From Alphaproteobacteria bacterium (GTDB taxonomy: Bacteria; Pseudomonadota; Alphaproteobacteria; Caulobacterales; Parvularculaceae): a stretch of 5,427 bases of DNA. The notes under the pieces are model-generated. The model was not told the DNA's origin, searched no databases, and was given only the letters and a program-made list of their open reading frames with translations. Position 1 is the first letter of the stretch, and the number at the start of each line of letters is the position of its first letter. Positions 1-5,107 of this stretch are shown here, one piece after another. The position numbers were made by a program, and so were the translations under genes. The stretch spans positions 1 through 5,427 of the forward strand of contig JAUIEG010000217.1 in NCBI GenBank assembly GCA_030428745.1, read 5' to 3'.

Positions 1-88
1 ACCCCACGAGGCGCGCGCCCTTGCGCCAGAGGGTGAAGGAGGTGCCGAAGGTGGTTGAGTTCCACCAGGTAAAAAGCTGCGAAAACAT
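1..88 (-). CDS. NADH:ubiquinone oxidoreductase NDUFA12 (B17.2) homologue, 5' part only
   Basis: Reading the minus strand from ATG at 88-86 gives 29 open codons to the window edge, beginning MFSQLFTWWNSTTFGTSF and continuing TLWRKGARLVG. The pattern FTWWN-x-x-T-x-GT-x-x-x-x-WRKG-x-x-VG is the conserved N-terminus of the NDUFA12/B17.2 family, an accessory subunit of respiratory complex I at the cytoplasmic membrane found in alphaproteobacteria and mitochondria. An AGGA (minus strand, 100-97) sits 8 nt before the ATG and supports this start. The family is usually about 100-150 residues, so most of the gene lies outside the window. It is divergent from nrdJ across 307 bp. Recognition is from memory of the family and rests on a short fragment, but the match is dense. 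An overlapping minus-strand ATG at 118-116 opens a Pro/Ser-rich frame with no family resemblance. Confidence 0.82.
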   Translation of the reverse strand, partial: MFSQLFTWWNSTTFGTSFTLWRKGARLVG

Positions 89-115
89 GCAAGGATTCCT
101 GAATCTCCGGGGTCC

Positions 116-121
116 ATAATA
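116..121 (-). promoter_or_regulatory. candidate -10 element for the NDUFA12-like gene
   Basis: On the minus strand 121-116 reads TATTAT, five of six matches to TATAAT, and would place a transcription start some 20 nt before the ATG at 88. No convincing -35 lies 16-18 bp further upstream, so this is a weak call based on one hexamer and position. Confidence 0.25.
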
Positions 122-141
122 GCCCCTCGTCGCGGCGCGAA

Positions 142-160
142 TATGGCGCCCGTCGCCATA
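142..160. repeat. perfect 7-bp dyad, operator-like
   Basis: TATGGCG (142-148) is followed by CCCGT and then its exact reverse complement CGCCATA (154-160). The 19-bp dyad is symmetrical on both strands and lies about 55 bp upstream of the NDUFA12-like start codon, just upstream of the candidate TATTAT element. That position suits an operator for that gene. No T-run follows on either strand, which argues against a terminator. The regulator is unknown. Confidence 0.45.
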
Positions 161-198
161 GCCCGCAAGGGACTGCGCCCGAACCCTGTACTAGGCGC

Positions 199-222
199 TT
201 TTCCCTTGAAATTAGGGGAAAA
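199..222. repeat. perfect 7-bp dyad TTTTCCC-N10-GGGAAAA overlapping a TTAG direct repeat
   Basis: TTTTCCC (199-205) and GGGAAAA (216-222) are exact reverse complements separated by 10 nt, giving a 24-bp dyad in the middle of the intergenic region. It overlaps a direct repeat AAATTAG (209-215 and 220-226) with 11-bp spacing. As RNA it could also fold as an 8-bp stem with one G-U pair (199-206 with 214-221). Either protein binding or structure is possible; neither can be decided from sequence. Confidence 0.4.
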
Positions 223-264
223 TTAGCCGACCCCCCTCAACGAGGCCGTGGGCTGACAGGGTTT

Positions 265-320
265 GGCGGGCCCGGTGGAGCCGGAGCGCTCAGGCGACTA
301 TATTGTAATCGGGGCCCGCC
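265..320. repeat. 9-bp inverted repeat flanking a putative nrdJ promoter element
   Basis: GGCGGGCCC (265-273) and GGGCCCGCC (312-320) are exact reverse complements 38 nt apart. The enclosed segment contains the 8-bp palindrome GAGCGCTC (284-291) and the AT-rich TATATTGTAAT (299-309), the only AT-rich patch near nrdJ. The arms also each contain the self-complementary GGGCCC, so part of this pairing may be fortuitous in GC-rich DNA. Confidence 0.35.
299..304 (+). promoter_or_regulatory. candidate -10 element for nrdJ
   Basis: TATATT matches TATAAT at five of six positions and is the best -10-like hexamer in the 100 bp before nrdJ. The hexamer 17 bp upstream (TGGAGC, 276-281) is a poor -35, so an activator or a weak promoter would be needed. 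If it is used, transcription would start near 311 and the leader would be about 85 nt, containing the 13-bp tandem repeat and the hairpin. Confidence 0.3.
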
Positions 321-322
321 TT

Positions 323-361
323 GGCGAAAACTTGGGGCGAGAACTAGGGGCGAAAACCGGT
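323..361. repeat. three tandem 13-bp repeats in the nrdJ leader
   Basis: Units GGCGAAAACTTGG (323-335), GGCGAGAACTAGG (336-348) and GGCGAAAACCGGT (349-361) follow each other without gaps at an exact 13-bp period. A fourth, degraded unit (GGCGGGACCGGGC, 362-374) keeps the GGCG start in phase and runs into the hairpin at 364-381. The shared core is GGCGARAACY-GG. The array lies 35-73 bp before the nrdJ start codon, within its probable 5' untranslated leader. It could bind a protein on DNA or RNA, or be a slippage product; the function is unknown. Confidence 0.6.
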
Positions 362-363
362 GG

Positions 364-381
364 CGGGACCGGGCGGTCCCG
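364..381 (+). promoter_or_regulatory. 7-bp leader hairpin next to the nrdJ ribosome binding site
   Basis: CGGGACC (364-370), loop GGGC (371-374) and GGTCCCG (375-381) form a perfect, GC-rich 7-bp stem with a tetraloop. It ends 14 nt before the start codon, immediately against the purine-rich AAGGGCAGG. It should fold stably in the transcript and may affect ribosome access. No U-run follows, so it is not an intrinsic terminator. Confidence 0.5.
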
Positions 382-391
382 AAGGGCAGGA
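382..391 (+). promoter_or_regulatory. ribosome binding site of nrdJ
   Basis: AAGG (382-385) and CAGGA (387-391) lie 10 and 4 nt before the ATG at 396, giving a weak composite Shine-Dalgarno. The codon immediately before the ATG in the same frame is TGA (393-395), so no earlier in-frame start is possible. An out-of-frame ATG at 392-394 opens only four codons (stop at 404-406). Confidence 0.55.
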
Positions 392-395
392 ATGA

Positions 396-3300
396 ATGCG
401 CATTGATCGGCGATATACGGAAAGCTCGGGCGCGCCTTATGGCGGCGCCGTCTTCCGGCGCGCCGATTCAGAGATTCGCGCATTTTCCGGCGAAATCATT
501 TTCGAGATGCGCGACCTTGAGGTTCCTAAAACCTGGAGCCAGACCGCAGTCGACATTCTCGCTCAGAAATATCTGAGGAAGGCTGGCGTGCCGGCCCGTA
601 CGAAGCGGGTGAAAGAAAAAGGCGTGCCGGATTTCCTGCAACGCTCCATGCCCGACATTGCGGCCCTCGCAAAACTTCCCGCCGACGAACGCTACGGACC
701 GGAGATATCTGCGAAGCAGGTGTTTGACCGCATGGCCGGCGCCTGGGCCTATTGGGGGTGGAAGGGCGGCTATTTCGACGATGAGAACGCGGCGCTTTCT
801 TATCTGGACGAGATGCGCGCCATGCTGGCGCAGCAGGTTGGCGCCCCCAACTCTCCGCAATGGTTCAACACCGGCCTTCACTGGGCTTATGGGATCGACG
901 CCGCCGGACAAGGTCATTTCTATGTGGACCACGCCACCGGCGCGCTTACCGAATCTGACAGCGCCTATGAACGCCCGCAGCCCCATGCCTGTTTCATTCA
1001 GTCCGTCGATGACAGCCTTACCGGCGATGGCGGCGTCATGGATTTGTGGAAGCGCGAAGCGCTCCTGTTCAAATATGGCTCCGGCTCCGGCACGAACTTT
1101 TCTAACATTCGCGGGCTGGACGAACCGCTTTCGAGCGGCGGCAAAAGCTCCGGCCTGTTGAGTTTTTTGAAAGTCGGCGATGCAGCAGCCGGCGCCGTAA
1201 AATCCGGCGGTACAACACGGCGCGCCGCCAAGATGGTTGTCGTCGACGCCGATCATCCGGACATCGAAGAGTTCGTTTCCTGGAAAACGCGTGAAGAAGA
1301 AAAAGTCGCCGCGCTTGTGACGGGATCGCGCGTGCTCGCCAGGCACCTGCCCCGCGTGCTTGAAGCTTGCTGGCAGGAAGAGGACGCTGAAACCCGTTTT
1401 GATCCGAAAGAAAACCAGGCCCTCAAAACGGCTGTCAAAGAAGCGAAAAAAGCCTGTGTTCCGGACGCGTCGATCCGGCGGGTCATTGATTTCGCCCGAC
1501 AAGGCTATCGCCAGATCGAGGTTGAAAGCTTCGACCTCGACTGGGATTCAGAAGGCTACCGCACCGTCTCCGGCCAGAACGCCAACAATTCGGTGCGCAT
1601 CACCGACGCCTTCCTGAAAGCCGTCAATGACGATGGGCCGTGGCCCCTCACCCGGCGCACCGATGGCGAAACGATGAAAACCATCCGCGCCCGCGCGCTT
1701 TGGAGCAATATCTGTTCGGCGGCGTGGACCTGCGCCGATCCGGGCCTGCAATTCCATGACACGATCAACGCCTGGCACACTTGCCCGGCGGGCGGCGACA
1801 TCCGCGCCTCCAATCCGTGTTCGGAATATATGTTCCTCGACGACACGGCCTGCAATCTCGCCTCGCTGAACCTTTTGAAGTTCAAGACCGAAACCGGTTT
1901 TGACGCCGATCTTTTCGAACATGCCTGCCGCCTCTGGACGCTGACCCTCGAAATCTCCGTCATGATGGCGCAATACCCGTCTGCGGAAATCGCAAGGCGA
2001 TCTTTCGATTACCGGACGCTCGGCCTCGGCTACGCCAATCTTGGCGGCCTTTTGATGTCATCGGGGCTGGCCTATGACAGCGAGGAAGGCCGCGCGGTTG
2101 CCGCCGGGATTTCAGCGCTCATGACCGGCGCGGCCTATCGCGCGTCGGCGGAAATGGCGTCTGTCGCCGGCCCCTTCACTCAATTCGCCGACAATCGCGA
2201 TGATATGCTGCGGGTTATGCGCAATCATCGACGCGCCTGCGCCGGCACTGCGATCGGCGGCGCGTTTGAAGGCCTTGCTGTCGAACCAGCGCAGTTCGAC
2301 GCTGACGCCTGCCCTTGGGAGACAGTGACGGAGGCCGCGCGGCGCGTCTGGAACGAGGCCTACGAACTCGGCGCCATTAACGGCTTCCGCAATGCGCAGG
2401 TGACCGTGGTGGCGCCGACCGGCACCATTGGCCTCGTCATGGACTGCGATACGACCGGCATCGAACCCGATTTCGCGCTCGTCAAATTTAAAAAGCTCGC
2501 TGGCGGCGGCATGTTCAAAATCGTCAACCACTCCGTTCCAGCGGCGCTCAAAGCGCTTGGCTATACGGATGCTGAGATCGAAGACATTGGCTACTACGCC
2601 GCCGGACGGGGCACGCTGGAAGATGCGCCCGGCGTCTGTCTCGACGATCTTCGCCGAGAAGGTTTCGAAGACCGCCACATTAAGGCGCTGGAAGAACGGC
2701 TCAAAACGACCTTCGATCTTACCTACGCTTTCACACCACAAGCGCTAGGCGAGGATTTCTGCGTTCATGTACTCGGCATGCATGAAAGCGAGCTGACTCT
2801 CACCGGCTATGAAGTCCTCCAATATCTCGGCTTTTCCGATGAAGAGATCCATCAGGCCAATCTGTTCTGCTGCGGGGCGATGACCGTCGAAGGCGCGCCG
2901 CATCTGAAAGAAGAGCATTACCCCGTATTTGATTGCGCTAATCCATGCGGGCGCATTGGAACGCGGGCGCTTTCCGTCGAGGCGCATCTGAAAATGATGG
3001 CGGCGGCGCAGCCCTTTATTTCAGGCGCGATTTCAAAGACCGTGAACCTGCCCAATTTCGCCAGCATCGGCGATTGCGCCAAATCCTATATGCTTGCCTG
3101 GCGCATGGGGCTCAAATCCATTGCGCTCTATCGTGACGGTTCGAAACTGTCGCAACCGCTCGCAGCGGCCCTCCTTGCCTCGGAAACGCAGGAAGAGGAA
3201 GACGACCTTCAGGACGACATCGCAGCGGCGCCCGCGGCGGAGAAATCGAAAATCGTCGCGGAGCGGATAGTCGAGCGCATCATTGAACGCACGCCGGGGC

Positions 3301-4124
3301 GGCGGCGTCTTCCCGATCGGCGCAAAGGCTATATCCAAAAAGCAATTGTCGGCGGCCACAAGGTCTATCTCCATACGGGCGAATTCGACGACGGCGAACT
3401 CGGTGAGGTCTTCATCGATATGCACAAGGAAGGCGCAGCCTTCCGCTCGCTCATGAATAATTTCGCCATCGCCGTTTCCCTCGGTCTGCAATATGGCGTG
3501 CCGCTGGAAGAATTCGTCGATGCCTATGTCTTCACACGGTTCGAACCAGCGGGACCTGTGCAGGGCAACGACCAGATCAAGAACGCCACCTCGATCCTCG
3601 ACTATATCTTCCGCGAACTGGCGATTTCCTATCTTGGCCGCGGCGATCTCGCACATGTCCATCCCGATGAGAGCGCCGTCGACGCCATCGGCCGCGGCGT
3701 GAGCGAGGAAAAAACGCAGGCCGACGCCACCAAGCTTATTTCCAAAGGCTTCTCACGCTCCACCGTCACCGACAATCTTGTGATCCTCAGGGGCGGCGAT
3801 TTCGATCGTTTGCGCCATTCGGCCAAGGAAGCGCATGGCGCTGATGAAGAGGAAGAAGACATCGATGTCGAAATCGAAGACATTGAGGAGCCGGTGCGCG
3901 CCGAAAGCCCGCCGGAAATCGAAGCGCAAATCGCAAAGCTTGCCGACGCGGTGAACCAGAAGGCGCCGCGCGGCGTTCTGGCGACGCCCGGCAACGCCCG
4001 CACCGAAGCCCGCATCAAGGGTTATGAAGGCGACGCTTGTGCGGAATGCGGACAATTCACCCTTGTCCGCAATGGCGCCTGCCTCAAATGCGACAGCTGC
4101 GGCGCCTCCTCTGGCTGTTCTTAA
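396..4124 (+). CDS. nrdJ: vitamin B12-dependent (class II) ribonucleotide reductase
   Basis: The 1242-residue product reduces ribonucleotides to deoxyribonucleotides in the cytoplasm, using adenosylcobalamin to make a thiyl radical, and needs neither oxygen nor a small subunit. Visible landmarks: the first redox cysteine in HACFIQS (C199); KYGSGSGTNFS (226-236); the family insertion about 303-370; the active-site NPCSE (473-477), giving Asn473, radical Cys475 and Glu477; the partner redox cysteine C486 in TACNLAS; the phosphate-binding PTGTIG (674-679); an acidic linker (about 930-945); a TSCPD-type domain (about 980-1085); a second acidic linker (1148-1166); and a C-terminal cysteine cluster (C1215, C1218, C1229, C1232, C1235, C1241), expected to act as zinc ribbon and/or redox tail. 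Length and N-terminus (MRIDRRYT...) fit alphaproteobacterial NrdJ, and a TGA directly before the ATG fixes the start. No key residue is missing and I see no frameshift. Confidence 0.97.
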   Translation: MRIDRRYTESSGAPYGGAVFRRADSEIRAFSGEIIFEMRDLEVPKTWSQTAVDILAQKYLRKAGVPARTKRVKEKGVPDFLQRSMPDIAALAKLPADERYGPEISAKQVFDRMAGAWAYWGWKGGYFDDENAALSYLDEMRAMLAQQVGAPNSPQWFNTGLHWAYGIDAAGQGHFYVDHATGALTESDSAYERPQPHACFIQSVDDSLTGDGGVMDLWKREALLFKYGSGSGTNFSNIRGLDEPLSSGGKSSGLLSFLKVGDAAAGAVKSGGTTRRAAKMVVVDADHPDIEEFVSWKTREEEKVAALVTGSRVLARHLPRVLEACWQEEDAETRFDPKENQALKTAVKEAKKACVPDASIRRVIDFARQGYRQIEVESFDLDWDSEGYRTVSGQNANNSVRITDAFLKAVNDDGPWPLTRRTDGETMKTIRARALWSNICSAAWTCADPGLQFHDTINAWHTCPAGGDIRASNPCSEYMFLDDTACNLASLNLLKFKTETGFDADLFEHACRLWTLTLEISVMMAQYPSAEIARRSFDYRTLGLGYANLGGLLMSSGLAYDSEEGRAVAAGISALMTGAAYRASAEMASVAGPFTQFADNRDDMLRVMRNHRRACAGTAIGGAFEGLAVEPAQFDADACPWETVTEAARRVWNEAYELGAINGFRNAQVTVVAPTGTIGLVMDCDTTGIEPDFALVKFKKLAGGGMFKIVNHSVPAALKALGYTDAEIEDIGYYAAGRGTLEDAPGVCLDDLRREGFEDRHIKALEERLKTTFDLTYAFTPQALGEDFCVHVLGMHESELTLTGYEVLQYLGFSDEEIHQANLFCCGAMTVEGAPHLKEEHYPVFDCANPCGRIGTRALSVEAHLKMMAAAQPFISGAISKTVNLPNFASIGDCAKSYMLAWRMGLKSIALYRDGSKLSQPLAAALLASETQEEEDDLQDDIAAAPAAEKSKIVAERIVERIIERTPGRRRLPDRRKGYIQKAIVGGHKVYLHTGEFDDGELGEVFIDMHKEGAAFRSLMNNFAIAVSLGLQYGVPLEEFVDAYVFTRFEPAGPVQGNDQIKNATSILDYIFRELAISYLGRGDLAHVHPDESAVDAIGRGVSEEKTQADATKLISKGFSRSTVTDNLVILRGGDFDRLRHSAKEAHGADEEEEDIDVEIEDIEEPVRAESPPEIEAQIAKLADAVNQKAPRGVLATPGNARTEARIKGYEGDACAECGQFTLVRNGACLKCDSCGASSGCS

Positions 4125-4140
4125 CAGCTCCTTAACAGCC
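4114..4140 (+). repeat. alternative hairpins across the nrdJ stop codon
   Basis: GCTGTT (4114-4119) can pair with AACAGC at 4123-4128 (6 bp, loop CTT), or GGCTGTT (4113-4119) with AACAGCC at 4134-4140 (7 bp, 14-nt loop), because CTTAACAGC occurs twice at 11-bp spacing (4120-4128 and 4131-4139). The stems are short and no U-run follows directly, so at best this is a weak terminator or mRNA-end structure for nrdJ. Confidence 0.3.
4121..4136 (+). promoter_or_regulatory. CtrA-type binding site (TTAA-N7-TTAAC)
   Basis: TTAA (4121-4124), seven bases, then TTAAC (4132-4136) is an exact match to the full CtrA box known from Caulobacter and other alphaproteobacteria. It overlaps the nrdJ TAA stop codon and points toward the pentapeptide-repeat gene 95 bp downstream, a usual distance for a CtrA-controlled promoter. 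A further TTAA is at 4168-4171. No strong -10 hexamer is visible at ideal spacing, so the regulatory role is inference from the motif and its place. Confidence 0.5.
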
Positions 4141-4218
4141 CGCCCTGTGACAATTCGAATTTTATCCTTAATCGGACATTGACCCGGCCTGGCCTACCTT
4201 GTGAGGGAGAAAGAACCC

Positions 4219-4223
4219 GGGAG
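4219..4223 (+). promoter_or_regulatory. ribosome binding site of the pentapeptide-repeat gene
   Basis: GGGAG ends 7 nt before the ATG at 4231. It selects this ATG over the in-frame GTG at 4201, which would add ten charged residues (including REKEPGSP) in front of a hydrophobic N-terminus that otherwise starts cleanly with MKLIAFIMV. Confidence 0.55.
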
Positions 4224-4230
4224 TCCCGCG

Positions 4231-5085
4231 ATGAAGTTGATCGCGTTTATAATGGTTTTGATGATCGTCTTGATGTCCGTGATTACGACAATCACGCCGG
4301 GATCGAAAAACTATAATAAACCTAACCCTGTTGCGGAGATCGGCAAAGAGATCGCCAAGCCGTTGTCACAGGTGGAGCAGATCGGGCCTGAGCTGGAAAA
4401 AGTGCTGGACGGCGCCGGCGTCAAGCTTCCCAGCATCAATGTCGGCGGCGCGAAGGCGGTTAAGGACGACCTGAAGCATGTGGCGCAGGATTTCAGCGGC
4501 GAGAGCTTCTCAAATCAGGATCTTCCAAAGTCGAATTTCGCAAGCTCTTATCTTTCGCAAGCGCTTTTCAATGAAGCGCTGCTGGACGGCGCCAGCCTTG
4601 AAGGCGCCACGGGCGACGCCGTTAATTTCAAGGGCGCGCGTATGGCGAAGGCCAACCTCAACGCCGCCATGTTCATCAACAGTGATTTTTCCGGCGCCGA
4701 GTTGCGCGAAGCGAAGGCGCGCGCTGGCGATTTCACCGGCGCGAAGTTTATTGACGCCGACCTCTCTTTTTCTTCCTTCGCCGGCGCTAATCTTTCCAAA
4801 ACCGACTTTCGCGCCGCTTACGCGGCCGGCGCCTCATTCAGTGGCGCCAATGCGGCCGGCGCGCAGTTTGACGGCGCAGACCTGACCGGGGTTCGGTTCA
4901 TCAATGCGACGCTCAGCAAGACGACGTTTACCGGCGCTGATCTGAAGGCGGCCGACTTTGCCGGCGCACAAATCCAGGGAGCCGATCTTTCGAGTGCAGT
5001 CAACCTGACGACGGAACAGCTCACCAAAGCCTGCGCCGCGCCTGATACGAAACTGCCCGAAGGCGTCACCGCCCCGCGCTGCTGA
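4231..5085 (+). CDS. membrane-anchored pentapeptide-repeat protein
   Basis: This 284-residue protein begins with a Lys and a hydrophobic segment (about 3-21) without an obvious signal-peptidase site, so it is probably a signal anchor leaving the rest in the periplasm. A helical, Pro-containing linker (about 30-80) follows. Residues 86-255 are 34 consecutive pentapeptides of the A(D/N)LxG type in one unbroken register, with the central residue at positions 88, 93, 98 and so on to 253. Such repeats form a right-handed four-sided beta-helix, here about 8.5 coils. Central positions depart from a bulky residue only at G128, A163, A198 and A208. The tail (about 256-284) has LTTEQLTKAC and LPEGVTAPRC, a capping motif common in the family; its two cysteines (C268, C284) might form a disulfide. 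The likely export argues against a Qnr/MfpA-like role on gyrase. Partner and function are unknown. A CtrA-type box lies upstream. Confidence 0.88.
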   Translation: MKLIAFIMVLMIVLMSVITTITPGSKNYNKPNPVAEIGKEIAKPLSQVEQIGPELEKVLDGAGVKLPSINVGGAKAVKDDLKHVAQDFSGESFSNQDLPKSNFASSYLSQALFNEALLDGASLEGATGDAVNFKGARMAKANLNAAMFINSDFSGAELREAKARAGDFTGAKFIDADLSFSSFAGANLSKTDFRAAYAAGASFSGANAAGAQFDGADLTGVRFINATLSKTTFTGADLKAADFAGAQIQGADLSSAVNLTTEQLTKACAAPDTKLPEGVTAPRC

Positions 5086-5107
5086 ACTAATGCTTCTCAG
5101 ATTTTAA

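Larger units (their letters stand above)
89..395. other. divergent intergenic region between the NDUFA12-like gene and nrdJ
   Basis: This 307-bp stretch holds no plausible gene. It must contain the promoters of both flanking genes. By eye it carries two perfect short dyads (142-160 and 199-222), a widely spaced 9-bp inverted repeat (265-273 with 312-320) around a -10-like TATATT, a 13-bp tandem repeat (323-361) and a hairpin (364-381) next to the nrdJ ribosome binding site. Two GANTC sites (94-98 and 101-105) lie at the NDUFA12 end. A complete NrdR box or cobalamin riboswitch, both plausible beside a B12-dependent reductase, could not be recognised. Confidence 0.7.

Noticed and set aside
296..309. 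NrdR box near ACTATATTGTA.
   Set aside because: It resembles half of the 16-bp NrdR palindrome (CWATAT...WG) but the second half is out of phase, and no paired second box is visible at the usual spacing.
265..320. Possible cobalamin riboswitch before the B12-dependent reductase, suggested by CCCGGTGGAGCCGGAGC and GCGACTATATTGTAA.
   Set aside because: There is some likeness to the conserved core (CCGGTG-AA-CCGG, GCAACTGTAA), but the loop residues differ and no B12 box (GCCAGGAGACCTGCC-like) or GCCACTG follows. These switches also normally repress B12-independent isozymes or uptake genes rather than nrdJ itself.
323..361. LexA (SOS) site of the alphaproteobacterial GAAC-N7-GAAC type in the GAAAAC/GAGAAC repeats.
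   Set aside because: Only one true GAAC is present (341-344) and the repeat period is 13 bp, not 11.
468..1502. 344-codon open frame on the minus strand opposite nrdJ.
   Set aside because: Long antisense open frames are expected opposite GC-rich genes. The translation has no recognisable family, and the plus strand here encodes highly conserved NrdJ residues including C199.
1548..3662. Other minus-strand open frames of 130-210 codons inside nrdJ (for example 1548-1973, 2112-2741, 3033-3662).
   Set aside because: They are shadows of the nrdJ reading frame without own ribosome binding sites or recognisable protein features.
4478..4885. Second-frame open frame inside the pentapeptide-repeat gene.
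   Set aside because: Its Arg/Ser/Pro repeats merely reflect the 15-bp periodicity of the pentapeptide codons read in another frame.
5082..5107. Bidirectional terminator between the converging genes.
   Set aside because: Only a 4-bp CTGA/TCAG stem with an 11-nt loop precedes ATTTTAATTA; too weak to call.
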